DNA from: JBGPJM01 sp041485385
GTDB lineage: Bacteria > Planctomycetota > Phycisphaerae > Phycisphaerales > UBA1924
DNA: 31,051 bases
Assembly: GCA_041485385.1 (NCBI GenBank)
Contig: JBGPJM010000032.1
Location: forward strand, 1 to 31,051
Direction of reading: 5' to 3'
Every line of letters begins with the position of its first letter. Within the stretch, counting starts at the first letter, position 1. Under the pieces are notes generated by a model, which ran no database searches, was not told the origin of the DNA, and saw nothing but the letters and a program-made list of their open reading frames with translations. Shown here piece after piece: positions 1 through 7,601 of the stretch. A program made the translations under genes and the position numbers.

Positions 1-1135
1 CACTCGTCGGAGTTGGGGCCGGCGACGTCTGCGGCGAGGGTCTGCGTGTCGACGATCGCCGAGCCGTTCCAGCGCATGCCCCAGAGCGCGCCGTCGCTGC
101 GGCGCAGGATGGCGATCATGATCTCCTGCCCGCTGGCCGACGGGACCATCTGGATGATCGACGGGAGCATCCCGCTCCCCAGGGCCGGGCCGGCGGCCTC
201 GGCCGACCAGGATGAGCCGCTGTAGACCCGGTAGAAGGGCGTCTGCTGGCTGCTGCGTCCCCACATGAGCAGGGCGCGGGTGCCTGCGGGTTCAAAGGCC
301 AGATCGAAGTTCCGCCGGTCGGTATTGACGGCGGCGGTCTCGAACTGGCTCACCGATCCCCATGAGCTCCCGCTCCAGACCTGGACGTTGACGTCGGCGA
401 CGCCGTCGAGCGTCGCCGCGATAATCTTGTTCCCCGCCGGATCGGCGGCCAGCCGCAGCCACTTCGTCGAGCCGCCTACGTCGGTGAGGGACCCCTGCGA
501 GAGCCAGGCGCTGCCGCTCCAGATCCGGTAGGCGGGCAGGTTGGTGCCGCTCCGCGACCAGGCGATCATGCACCGGCCGCTCGAGCGTTCGTACGCCGCG
601 TCCAGCTGCTCGTTCCCCGAGTCGAACGTGCTGCTCTCCAGCCGGAGGCTATTGCCGAACGAAGTCCCGTTCCAAACGAGCGCCGAGACGTCATTCGCGC
701 TGTCCAGGCAGATGAGCATGATCTCGTTGCTGTTGGGCTTCGGCACGAGCTTGACGAACTTCGGATCTCCGGAGCCTGGGATGGAGACCGAGTTCTGCGC
801 GGACCACGCCGTCCCGTTCCAGGTCCGGTAGTAGAGGATCGCCCCGGCCCCCGAGCGATAGACGAGGAGCCCGTCCCCCGCGCTCTGCTCGTACGCAAAG
901 TAGAACGGCCGGTCGGTATTGGTCCCCAGGTTCGTTGTCGCCTCGACCAGGCTGCCCCACGTCGACCCGTCGTACACCATCGCGTTGATGTCGTCGCCGG
1001 CGTCGGAGAAGGCCGCGATGACCTCGTTCCGAAAAGGGCATTTCTTGAGCACCGCCCACCGCGCGTTGCCGCCGACGTTGAGCATCGTTCCCGACGAGGA
1101 CCACGCCGATCCGCTCCACGTCCGGTACCGCGGGA
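1..1135 (-). repeat. Coding repeats of about 50 residues with W-[SN]-G-[ST]-x-W motif
   Basis: Within the PilX-like protein, eight motif copies lie near residues 161, 210, 260, 309, 359, 409, 459 and 511, so the period is about 150 bases. Odd copies read Tyr-Arg-x-[TrpTyr]-[SerAsn]-Gly-[SerThr]-[AlaSer]-Trp (YRTWSGSAW, YRTWNGTAW, YRIWSGSAW, YRVYSGSSW). Even copies lack the YR start and are shorter (VYDGSTWG, VWNGTSFG, VWSGSSWG, RWNGSA). The alternation suggests a two-part unit of about 100 residues. The array continues past the window edge. The regular spacing and aromatic/Gly composition resemble beta-propeller blades; the fold itself is not proven here. Confidence 0.75.
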
Positions 1136-1610
1136 GGTTCGTCGATGGGTCGCCATAAACGATCGTCCGGGGGCTGGAGACAGAGACCTGGTTGACGACC
1201 GCCCGCGAAGTGCGCCGGCCCGCCCCCGAGACGCCGACGCTCGTCAGCGTGCGCTGGCTGCCGGAGGTCGCGGCGCTGACGCTCACCGAGCCGGCGCCGA
1301 TGACCGGGTTGTTGGCCGAGTTGCCGTCGTTGGAAATCGTGCCGATGCCGCCGTCGCCGTCGTAGTCCACGCCCTTCATCAGCTCGCGCACGGCCATGTT
1401 GACGCCGGCCTCGGTCGCGTAGAGCGCCCGCTGCGTCTCCATGCGCCGGGCGATCAGGTTCTGGTCGCGTGAGCCCGCCACCACCGCGATCACGATGACG
1501 AGCTGCAGGATCACCAGGACGATGACAATGGCGATGCCGACGGCGCCGCGCTCGCGCAGGTGCGGCTGCCGCCCCGTGGTCGGGCGATCGGCCACGTCCG
1601 ATCGTCTCAT
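1..1610 (-). CDS. PilX/GspK-like large minor pilin with Trp-rich repeats (3' end off window)
   Basis: The frame is open from an ATG at 1610 to the left window edge, about 536 residues, with no stop, so the C-terminus is missing. The start overlaps the stop of the preceding pseudopilin gene (ATGA, 1607-1610), which fixes it. Residues 1-22 are a basic leader, followed by a hydrophobic segment at about 23-45. After that comes a helix ending in the ALYATEAG motif (about 62-69), which is characteristic of PilX/GspK-type pilus proteins. A DYDGDG stretch at 82-87 resembles a calcium-binding loop. From about residue 160 onward a Trp-Ser-Gly-Ser-x-Trp motif recurs roughly every 50 residues. Family knowledge suggests a low-abundance pilus-tip or assembly protein. 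The repeat region suggests a beta-propeller or adhesin-like head; that is inference. It is the last visible gene of the operon. Confidence 0.8.
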   Translation of the reverse strand, partial: MRRSDVADRPTTGRQPHLRERGAVGIAIVIVLVILQLVIVIAVVAGSRDQNLIARRMETQRALYATEAGVNMAVRELMKGVDYDGDGGIGTISNDGNSANNPVIGAGSVSVSAATSGSQRTLTSVGVSGAGRRTSRAVVNQVSVSSPRTIVYGDPSTNLPRYRTWSGSAWSSSGTMLNVGGNARWAVLKKCPFRNEVIAAFSDAGDDINAMVYDGSTWGSLVEATTNLGTNTDRPFYFAYEQSAGDGLLVYRSGAGAILYYRTWNGTAWSAQNSVSIPGSGDPKFVKLVPKPNSNEIMLICLDSANDVSALVWNGTSFGNSLRLESSTFDSGNEQLDAAYERSSGRCMIAWSRSGTNLPAYRIWSGSAWLSQGSLTDVGGSTKWLRLAADPAGNKIIAATLDGVADVNVQVWSGSSWGSVSQFETAAVNTDRRNFDLAFEPAGTRALLMWGRSSQQTPFYRVYSGSSWSAEAAGPALGSGMLPSIIQMVPSASGQEIMIAILRRSDGALWGMRWNGSAIVDTQTLAADVAGPNSDE

Positions 1611-2179
1611 GGCACGGCCCCCGCCATCGTGCACCGCAGGAAGAGCCTGGTGCGCAGGGTCTCCGAAACACCGGTCCTGGCGTGGGTGAACTGCACAGAA
1701 ATCCGCCGGATCGGGTCGCACGCGGCCCCGCTCAGGCTTGCCGCCAGCGCCGCGTTGCTCTCGTTGTAGGTCTGGATGGTCACCGAGGACACATCGTTGA
1801 GCAGCACCCTGGCCGTGCCGCCGCCGACCGTGAGCGTCAGCTGGCTTCCGGAGAGGCTCAGGGAGTAGTTCGTGTTCCAGGTGATCGAGGTCGCGGTGAC
1901 CGAGCTGATCTCCGGCGCGACGGTGGCACCGCCGGTCTTCTTGGGGATGTTGTGGAACTCGCGGATGATCCGTTCCATCGCCAGCGAGCCCTCGTTGTGC
2001 AGCACCGCGGCGGTGGCGCCCTTCGAGTACGCGTCGACCGCCGCCCAGAGGATCCCCGAGGCCACCGACGCGACCGCCGCCAGGATCGTGATCGCGGCGA
2101 TCGACTCGACCAGCGTGAACCCGCGTCGATGCCGCGATGCGCCGGCCCGGCCGGCGGCGGGGCGGGGCGGAAGGGTCAT
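1607..2179 (-). CDS. GspJ/PulJ-type minor pseudopilin
   Basis: A protein of 190 residues with a prepilin leader: basic residues, then Gly20|Phe21-Thr-Leu-Val-Glu25-Ser, which is the prepilin-peptidase cleavage and methylation site with the conserved Glu5. A hydrophobic helix follows to about residue 47. Behind it the chain continues as a helix (EGSLAMERIIREF) and then a beta-rich domain with Ser/Thr-rich strands, as in GspJ/PilW-type minor pilins. The start ATG at 2179 overlaps the stop of the GspI-like gene (ATGA, 2176-2179), and its own stop overlaps the next start, so translation is probably coupled on both sides. Assignment to J rather than another minor pilin rests on size, helix sequence and gene order after H and I. 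The pilin class is secure and the subtype is tentative. Confidence 0.82.
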   Translation of the reverse strand: MTLPPRPAAGRAGASRHRRGFTLVESIAAITILAAVASVASGILWAAVDAYSKGATAAVLHNEGSLAMERIIREFHNIPKKTGGATVAPEISSVTATSITWNTNYSLSLSGSQLTLTVGGGTARVLLNDVSSVTIQTYNESNAALAASLSGAACDPIRRISVQFTHARTGVSETLRTRLFLRCTMAGAVP

Positions 2180-2607
2180 GGCGTGTACTCCGTCAGCACG
2201 GTCGAGAGCGAGAGCGTCCTGGCGGCTCCGCCGGCGCCGATGTACCCGACGGTGACGGTCGCTCGCATGTACCCCGTGCCGGGCGTCGAGAGGTCGGCCG
2301 TCGTCTCGGTCAGCGTGACTGTCCGCGAGAACCCGGGGAATCCCGCGACGCTCGGCTCGGCCGGGTAGTTCGCGCTCAGCAGGTAGGGGTACCCACGGGT
2401 CGTGCTGTTCCGGTCGGCGATGATGTCCTCGAGCTTCTCCGACGCGAGCCAGCGTGCCCGCGACGCCTGGATCGGGTCCACCCGCTTGTTGTGCATCTCC
2501 CTGACCGCCCACAGCATCGACGGGACCGAGAGCGAGAGGATCACGATCGCCACGATCGCCTCGATCAGCGAGAAGCCACGCGCCGTCATGGGGTTCCGGG
2601 GACGCAT
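2176..2607 (-). CDS. GspI/PulI-type minor pseudopilin
   Basis: A protein of 143 residues beginning at an ATG with a strong GGAGGAA ribosome-binding site a few bases upstream (2611-2617 on the complementary strand). The prepilin site is Gly11|Phe12-Ser-Leu-Ile-Glu16, followed by a hydrophobic helix to about residue 35. The helix leads into an ASRARWLASEKLEDI segment, close to the A-x-x-LA-x-x-KLE pattern typical of GspI/PilV proteins. The small beta domain after it contains several Gly and aromatic positions. In type II secretion systems I, J and K form the pseudopilus tip, and the visible order here (H, I, J, PilX/K-like) matches that arrangement. The stop overlaps the start of the J-like gene by four bases. 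Confidence 0.82.
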   Translation of the reverse strand: MRPRNPMTARGFSLIEAIVAIVILSLSVPSMLWAVREMHNKRVDPIQASRARWLASEKLEDIIADRNSTTRGYPYLLSANYPAEPSVAGFPGFSRTVTLTETTADLSTPGTGYMRATVTVGYIGAGGAARTLSLSTVLTEYTP

Positions 2608-2632
2608 TGATTCCTCCGCATGCCGCCGTCGG

Positions 2633-3172
2633 TCACGGCGCCGCCGCCAGGCCCGTGCCCGGCTCGACCGTCACCGTCTTTCCTCCAGAGATCGCCACCG
2701 AGCCCTGCGCGGCGAGGCTCGTCTCGGACACGTTCAGGGGCGAGCCGCGCCAATCGAAGCCGATCCAGCTGCCGCCGTCGAAGGACGCGGAGCCGATCGT
2801 CACCCCCGGGAACTCGCCGGAGTTGAACGCCTGCGTGAACGGCAGGCCGCTGGGCGCCGTGAGCACCGTCGCGTTCGTCCGGCCCGGCGTGGCGACGCTC
2901 TCGGTGTACACCGTGTACGACGACGCCCCGGTGTTGAAGCTCACCCAGCAGCGCACGCCCGTCGTCATGGCCCGTTCGCGGGTATAGGCCACGTCGCGCA
3001 TCACCAGCTTGGCCGCGCCCGCCGAGCGTGTCGAGCCCAGCGACGCCAGCGAGGGGATCGCCACCGCGGCAAGGGTCGCCGTGACCATGAGCACGGCGAT
3101 CATCTCCGACAAGGTAAAGCCGCCGCCCGTGACGGAGCGGCGCGGAGAGTGGATGTCCAGGGTAGCTGGCAT
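2633..3172 (-). CDS. GspH/FimT-type minor pseudopilin
   Basis: A protein of 179 residues. The prepilin motif is Gly18|Phe19-Thr-Leu-Ser-Glu23, followed by a hydrophobic helix (about 24-45). Next comes a segment with the YTRERAMTTG motif, which resembles the A-R-x-x-A-x-x-x-G pattern at the end of the GspH/FimT helix. The C-terminal region is beta-rich and ends in a Gly/Val stretch, as in GspH-family proteins. The ATG at 3172 is the first start consistent with a leader-length N-terminus, but no good ribosome-binding site is visible. The longer upstream frame overlaps the neighbouring pilin and is rejected. It lies 26 bases after the third major pilin and 25 bases before the I-like gene. Confidence 0.8.
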   Translation of the reverse strand: MPATLDIHSPRRSVTGGGFTLSEMIAVLMVTATLAAVAIPSLASLGSTRSAGAAKLVMRDVAYTRERAMTTGVRCWVSFNTGASSYTVYTESVATPGRTNATVLTAPSGLPFTQAFNSGEFPGVTIGSASFDGGSWIGFDWRGSPLNVSETSLAAQGSVAISGGKTVTVEPGTGLAAAP

Positions 3173-3198
3173 GGCGGCGTGGCGCCGGCGGGCCGGCG

Positions 3199-3627
3199 CT
3201 ACCAGGCGTTCTCGCCCACGGTGTTGCTGTTGGCCCAGAACTTGCCGGTCGCGGCGTCGTAGTTCCAGCCGTTGGCTCCCGAGATCGGCGGCGCCGCGGC
3301 CCACACCGCCGCCGCGATGCTCGCGTTGTTGTTGTAGGGGTTCGACGGCATGACATCCTGCATCACCACGGTCCCGTTGGTCTGGATCTGCACGAGCGTC
3401 GGGTAGGCGGGGGCGCCGTTGACCGCGGAGTTGCCGTAGAAGTTGGCGACCGCCGACCGGACGCCGCCCAGCACGCCCCTGCACGCCGACTCCTTGGCCT
3501 TGGCCGCGTAGTCGAAGTACTTCGGGATCGCCACGCCAGAGAGGATCGCCAGGACGACGATCACCGCGATCAGCTCGATCAGCGTGAACGCGCGGGCGGG
3601 GACGGTCTTTCGCATGGCCACGATCAT
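3199..3627 (-). CDS. Type IV/II major pilin, third tandem copy
   Basis: A protein of 142 residues. The leader ends in Ala13|Phe14-Thr-Leu-Ile-Glu18, with Ala rather than the usual Gly before the cleavage site. The helix from Phe14 through KYFDYAAKAKESAC is identical to the two neighbouring pilins. The C-terminal globular part contains GANGWNYDA and GKFWANS, a common ending in bacterial major pilins and GspG-like proteins. The start ATG at 3627 has a GAGGAA ribosome-binding site about eight bases upstream. This is the most divergent of the three copies: it differs in the loop around residues 70-105 (QIQTNGTVVMQD) and near the C-terminus (SNTVGENAW). It probably polymerises as the pilus or pseudopilus fibre. 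Whether it is a GspG or a PilA equivalent cannot be decided from sequence alone. Confidence 0.85.
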   Translation of the reverse strand: MIVAMRKTVPARAFTLIELIAVIVVLAILSGVAIPKYFDYAAKAKESACRGVLGGVRSAVANFYGNSAVNGAPAYPTLVQIQTNGTVVMQDVMPSNPYNNNASIAAAVWAAAPPISGANGWNYDAATGKFWANSNTVGENAW

Positions 3628-3655
3628 CGGGTCGGTTCCTCGGGTTCCGGGCGGC

Positions 3656-4078
3656 CTACCACGTGTTCTCGCTCACGGTGGTGCTGTTGGCCCAGAACTT
3701 GCCGGCCGCGGCGTCGTAGTTCCAGCCGTTGGCGCCCGAGGTCGGCGGTGCCGCGGCCCATACCCCGGCGGCGATCGTCGCGGAGTTGTTGTAGGGGTTG
3801 GGCGGCATGACTTCCTGCATCACCGTGCCCACGGTCTGGAGCTGCACGAGCGTCGGGTACGCCGGCGCTCCGTTCACCGCCGCGTTGCCGTAGAAGTTGG
3901 CGACCGCGGACCGAACGCCTCCCAGCACGCCCCTGCACGCCGACTCCTTGGCCTTGGCCGCGTAGTCGAAGTACTTCGGGATCGCCACGCCGGAGAGGAT
4001 CGCCAGGACGACGATCACCGCGATCAGCTCGATCAGCGTGAACGCGCGGGCGGGGGTGTTTCGCGTGGCCAGGGTCAT
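3656..4078 (-). CDS. Type IV/II major pilin, second tandem copy
   Basis: A protein of 140 residues. The prepilin site is Ala12|Phe13-Thr-Leu-Ile-Glu17, again with Ala at position -1. The first 36 mature residues match the other two copies. The C-terminal half (QTVGTVMQEVMPPNPYN, GANGWNYDAAAGKFWANS, TTVSENTW) is almost the same as the first copy. An AAGGAG ribosome-binding site lies eight bases before the ATG at 4078. It sits 28 bases before the third copy and 25 bases after the first. Family role: the main subunit of a type IV pilus or type II pseudopilus, extracted from the inner membrane by the GspE/GspF motor encoded upstream. The differences from copy one are small substitutions around residues 55-75. 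Confidence 0.85.
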   Translation of the reverse strand: MTLATRNTPARAFTLIELIAVIVVLAILSGVAIPKYFDYAAKAKESACRGVLGGVRSAVANFYGNAAVNGAPAYPTLVQLQTVGTVMQEVMPPNPYNNSATIAAGVWAAAPPTSGANGWNYDAAAGKFWANSTTVSENTW

Positions 4079-4103
4079 CTTGTCGGCTCCTTCGAAGACC
4101 GGC

Positions 4104-4532
4104 TTACCAGGTGTTCTCGCTCACGGTGGTGCTGTTGGCCCAGAACTTGCCGGCCGCGGCGTCGTAGTTCCAGCCGTTGGCGCCCGAGGTCGGCGGCGCC
4201 GCGGCCCACACCGCCGCGGCGATGGTCGCGGAGCTGTTGTAGGGGTTTGGCGGCATGACTTCCTGCATGACCGTACCGACGGTCTGCATCTGCACCAGCG
4301 TCGGATAGGCCGCGGCGCCGGAGTTGACGATCGAGTTGGAATAGAAGTTGGCGACCGCGGACCGAACGCCCCCCAGCACACCCTTGCACGCCGACTCCTT
4401 GGCCTTGGCCGCGTAGTCGAAGTACTTCGGGATGGCAACGCCGGACAGGATCGCCAGGACGACGATGACCGCGATCAGCTCGATGAGCGTGAACGCGCTG
4501 CGGACCGATCTGCGGGGGGCTGATGCGTACAT
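4104..4532 (-). CDS. Type IV/II major pilin, first tandem copy
   Basis: A protein of 142 residues if the ATG at 4532 is used. A GGAG lies nine to twelve bases upstream. A TTG at 4547 could extend it by five residues but is less likely. The prepilin site is Ala13|Phe14-Thr-Leu-Ile-Glu18. It has a Lys instead of Arg after SAC and a slightly longer loop (SNSIVNSGAAAYP) than the other two copies, and otherwise matches copy two closely. It is the first pilin gene after gspF, separated from it by 145 bases with dyad symmetry, which may allow pilin expression to differ from that of the assembly motor. Confidence 0.84.
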   Translation of the reverse strand: MYASAPRRSVRSAFTLIELIAVIVVLAILSGVAIPKYFDYAAKAKESACKGVLGGVRSAVANFYSNSIVNSGAAAYPTLVQMQTVGTVMQEVMPPNPYNSSATIAAAVWAAAPPTSGANGWNYDAAAGKFWANSTTVSENTW

Positions 4533-4633
4533 GGGTCGCTTCTCCAAAGGTCGTGGTTGCCCGTGACAGGAAGACTCGTGTGTGTCCGGCGCCCGCCGGG
4601 CCCGATCGGGTATCGGACCGGCGGATGGAACGG

Positions 4634-4653
4634 GGACTCGGGCCGTTGAGTCC
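4634..4653 (-). terminator. Hairpin between gspF and the pilin genes (possible attenuator)
   Basis: GGACTC (4634-4639) and GAGTCC (4648-4653) form a perfect six-pair stem with an eight-base loop, 25 bases after the gspF stop. A second perfect palindrome, CCCGATCGGG, lies at 4601-4610. There is no T-run, so a strong intrinsic terminator is not supported. A processing site or partial attenuator that uncouples pilin dosage from the motor genes is possible but speculative. Confidence 0.3.
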
Positions 4654-4677
4654 GGGTTCCTCGGGACTATCGTCGGT

Positions 4678-5880
4678 TCAGCTCAGCAGCTTGACCATGT
4701 TCCACATGGGCAGGAAGATCGCCAGCGCCACCATCAGCACAACCCCTGCAATCAGCACGATCAGCACGGGTTCGATAATCGTGCCCAGGTTCTTGCTCAG
4801 GTACGCCGTCTCCCGCTCGTACTGCGTCGCCACGATGTTGCACATGCGGCTCAGCTCGCCCGATTCCTCGCCCGCCGCGATCATCCTGCGGGTGAACGTC
4901 GGGATGTAGTCGCACGTCGCCAGCACCTCGCTGAGCCGGCCGCCCACCCGCACCTGCTCCACCATGCGGTTTGCATCGGCCTGGAGCATCGGGCGCCCGC
5001 TGGCCCGCCCGCTCAGCTCCAGCGCCTTGATCAGGCCCAGCCCCGAACTGAGGCAGAGCCCCAGCACGCGGGAGAACCGTGCGATCGCCAGCCCGCGAAG
5101 GATCTTCTCCAGCACCGGCACCCTGTGCAGCAGGCGGTCGATCGCCGCTCGCCCGTCCGGGGAGCGCCACGTCCTCCTCAGCCCCCACACCCCCCCGGCG
5201 ACGCCTACGAAGTAGGCCCACCACCAGTGCTGCACGGATTCGCCGACGAACATCAGCCCCCGGGTGAAGATCGGGAGCTGGATTCCCCGCTCCTGGTACA
5301 TCCTGGCGAACCGCGGCACCGAGAACACGATGAGGAACGACACCGCCAGGCACAGGGCCACGACGATGCAGATCGGGTACATCAGCGCCGTCCGGACCTG
5401 CCGCCCGGTCTCCTCGTTGCGCTCGAGCATCTCCGACAGGTGCTCAAGGCTCTTGACCATGTTTCCCGTCTGCTCCGCGGCGTTTACCGTCTCGACGTAG
5501 ACCGTCCCGAAGATGCCCACGTGCTCGTTGAGCGACGCCGCGATCTGCTGCCCCGCCTGCACGCGGGCCGCCAGGTCCGTCAGCACGCGCCTGAACCTGG
5601 CGTTGGTCTCCTGCTCGGCGATCGTCATCAGGCCGTCGCCGATGGGGATCCGCGCCGCGATCAGCACGCTGAGCTGGTAGGTGAACTGCGCGATGTCCTT
5701 GGTCTTGATGCGCCGGGAGCGAGTCCGCTCCTTCTGCTCCACCGCGTCGATGGAGAGGGGCGTGAGCCCCATGGCCGTGACCTGGCGGAAGGCATCCTCG
5801 CGGGTGGCGGCGCGGGCCTGCCCGCGCCGCTCCTTGCCGGAGACGTCCATCGCCCGGAATGCGTACAAGACGGCGCTCAT
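4678..5880 (-). CDS. gspF: Type II secretion/type IV pilus inner-membrane platform protein GspF/PilC
   Basis: A protein of 400 residues, the normal length for GspF/PilC. Two homologous cytoplasmic T2SSF domains are visible. The first (about 62-185) contains the EQTGN signature at 136-140, and the second (about 265-390) contains the related GEESGEL at 337-343. Membrane segments lie at about 166-188, 219-234 and 368-391. The N-terminal 50 residues (YAFRAMDVSGKERRG) are typical of the family start. The ATG at 5880 overlaps the gspE stop (ATGA, 5877-5880), so translation is probably coupled. It should anchor the ATPase to the inner membrane and transmit rotation or extraction force to the pilins. 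Nothing looks degenerate. Confidence 0.95.
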   Translation of the reverse strand: MSAVLYAFRAMDVSGKERRGQARAATREDAFRQVTAMGLTPLSIDAVEQKERTRSRRIKTKDIAQFTYQLSVLIAARIPIGDGLMTIAEQETNARFRRVLTDLAARVQAGQQIAASLNEHVGIFGTVYVETVNAAEQTGNMVKSLEHLSEMLERNEETGRQVRTALMYPICIVVALCLAVSFLIVFSVPRFARMYQERGIQLPIFTRGLMFVGESVQHWWWAYFVGVAGGVWGLRRTWRSPDGRAAIDRLLHRVPVLEKILRGLAIARFSRVLGLCLSSGLGLIKALELSGRASGRPMLQADANRMVEQVRVGGRLSEVLATCDYIPTFTRRMIAAGEESGELSRMCNIVATQYERETAYLSKNLGTIIEPVLIVLIAGVVLMVALAIFLPMWNMVKLLS

Positions 5881-7601
5881 GCCGACATCCTCACGCGGGT
5901 CTCGCTGTCGGCCCGCAACACCTCGCCTAACCCGCCGACCGCCGTGTTCTCGTCCAGGTTCACCGCCACCACGCGCGCCAGCTCCTCCAGAGTCGTCAGG
6001 CCCAGGCGGGCCTTCTCCAGCCCGTCCTTCCACATCGGACGCATCCCCTCGGCCACGGCCAGCACGCGGATGACCTCGGTCGAGCCGTTCTCCTCCACCA
6101 GCGACTGGATGGCCGGCGTCATCACCATCATCTCCATGACCCCGACGCGCCCCTTGTATCCGGTCCCGCGGCAACGGGCGCACCCGGCGCCGCGTGTCGT
6201 GCCGGCGTCCTCGACGTTCAGCCCGAAGTGCCGACGCAGGACCTCCGGCGGTTCGTACGGCCCGGCGCACCCGTCGCACACGCGCTTCACCAGCCGTTGA
6301 GCCAGGGCGCCGAGCAACGCCGAGTTGATGGCGAACGTCGGCGCACCCAGGTCCTTGAGGCGCGACACCGACCCCGGCGCGTCGTTGGTGTGCAGCGACG
6401 AGAACACCAGGTGGCCGGTCAGGGCCGCCTGCACCGCGATCTTGGCCGTCTCCTGGTCGCGGATCTCGCCCACCAGCACCACGTCCGGGTCCTGCCGGAG
6501 CATCGCCCGCAGCGCCGCCGCAAACGTCAGCCCGATCTCGGCGTTCACCTGCACCTGCCGCGCCAGCGGCAGCCGGATCTCCACCGGGTCCTCGATCGTC
6601 ATCACGTTCCGGTCGGGCGTGTTCACCAGCTTGAGCGCGGTGTACAGCGTCGTGGTCTTGCCCGACCCGGTCGGCCCTGTCACGAGGATGATGCCGTGCG
6701 GACGGTCGATCATCCGCTTGAACTCTTCCGTCATGCGGGGCGACATCCCGAGCTCCGCGAACCCCTTGATCGACGCCCCGGTCGCCAGCAGGCGCAGCAC
6801 GACGTTCTCGCCGTGGATCGTCGGGATCACGCTCACGCGGATGTCCACCGACTTGTCCGCGTGCGTGTACCGGAACTTCCCGTCCTGGGGGCGCCGCGTC
6901 TGCGTCAGGTCCAGGCTCGACATCACCTTGAGGCGCTGCACGATTCCCGGGTGCGCCGACTTGGGCGGCCCCTGGCGGGACTGCAGCGAGCCGTCGATGC
7001 GGAAGCGGATGTGCAGCTCGTGCTCGTCGGGCCCGATGTGGACGTCCGAGGCGTTGTCGGTGATTCCCTGCGCCAGGATCTGGTTCACCGCCGCCACGAT
7101 CGGCTCGTCGCCCGTCAGCAGATCGGCCGCAGACGAGCCGATGGCGCTGCCGGTCTCCGCCGCGCCCGTCAGCGAGTACGCGCGGGCGATCAGGTCGCGA
7201 AGCGCCGCCGGCTCGCACATCACCGGCTCGATCTCCGCCCGCAGCAGCCGGCGGAGCTGGTCCACCGCCGTAAGGTCCAGCGGGTCTTCCATCCCCACCG
7301 TGATCAATGGGCCCAGGTTGAACAGCGGGAACGCGGCGTGCCGCTCCGCCGCGGCCCGGGGCAGGAACCGCGAGTTGCGGATGTCGACCTCGTAGTTCCC
7401 CAGGTCGACGAACGTGCACTCGTTGATGACCGCTCGGGTCACCGCGAGAACCTGGCGCGTCACGGTTCCCTGCGTCACCAGCGCCTCGATTACGGGCACG
7501 TGGTGCTCCGCCGCGTGCTCGCGGGCGCGATCGACCGCCTCCTGGCTGACGGTGGAGTCCTCCACAAGGGCGGCGATCAGGAAGTCGGTGGAATCAAGCA
7601 T
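5877..7601 (-). CDS. gspE: Type II secretion/type IV pilus assembly ATPase GspE/PilB
   Basis: A protein of 574 residues. The N-terminal 150 residues form the GspE/MshE-type N-domain. The N2/ATPase region includes ASDVHIGP at 184-191, Walker A GPTGSGKTT at 309-317, an Asp box (TIEDPVE, 335-341), Walker B VVLVGEIRD at 374-382, and the His box HLVFSSLHTND. A tetracysteine zinc site (C442, C445, C474, C477) precedes the YKGRVGVME segment. This is the extension-type GspE/PilB architecture, not the retraction ATPase PilT. The ATG at 7601 has GGGAGG five bases upstream and lies eight bases inside the PilZ gene. The ATPase powers assembly of the pilin fibre with GspF; all catalytic elements look intact. 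Confidence 0.96.
   Translation of the reverse strand: MLDSTDFLIAALVEDSTVSQEAVDRAREHAAEHHVPVIEALVTQGTVTRQVLAVTRAVINECTFVDLGNYEVDIRNSRFLPRAAAERHAAFPLFNLGPLITVGMEDPLDLTAVDQLRRLLRAEIEPVMCEPAALRDLIARAYSLTGAAETGSAIGSSAADLLTGDEPIVAAVNQILAQGITDNASDVHIGPDEHELHIRFRIDGSLQSRQGPPKSAHPGIVQRLKVMSSLDLTQTRRPQDGKFRYTHADKSVDIRVSVIPTIHGENVVLRLLATGASIKGFAELGMSPRMTEEFKRMIDRPHGIILVTGPTGSGKTTTLYTALKLVNTPDRNVMTIEDPVEIRLPLARQVQVNAEIGLTFAAALRAMLRQDPDVVLVGEIRDQETAKIAVQAALTGHLVFSSLHTNDAPGSVSRLKDLGAPTFAINSALLGALAQRLVKRVCDGCAGPYEPPEVLRRHFGLNVEDAGTTRGAGCARCRGTGYKGRVGVMEMMVMTPAIQSLVEENGSTEVIRVLAVAEGMRPMWKDGLEKARLGLTTLEELARVVAVNLDENTAVGGLGEVLRADSETRVRMSA

Larger units (their letters stand above)
3199..4532 (-). repeat. Tandem triplication of a pilin gene (unit about 450 bases)
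   Basis: Three head-to-tail pilin genes (3199-3627, 3656-4078, 4104-4532) share long stretches of nearly identical DNA. The shared blocks cover the 5' half encoding the N-terminal helix and the 3' block encoding WNYDA-GKFWANS. The short spacers are also similar in length and partly in sequence. This indicates tandem duplication with limited divergence or ongoing gene conversion. Confidence 0.85.

Noticed and set aside
691..1671. Closed minus-strand frames in the first 1.7 kb
   Set aside because: Arg-rich shadows of the PilX-like gene, which uses the frame that is open to the window edge.
3199..4532. CRISPR-like or mobile repeats
   Set aside because: The repeats are whole pilin genes of about 430 bases with coding constraint, not short repeats with unique spacers, and no transposase is near.
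5881..7419. An upstream extension of GspF on the minus strand
   Set aside because: It overlaps gspE in another frame and has no GspF-like sequence; the coupled ATG at 5880 is the family-typical start.
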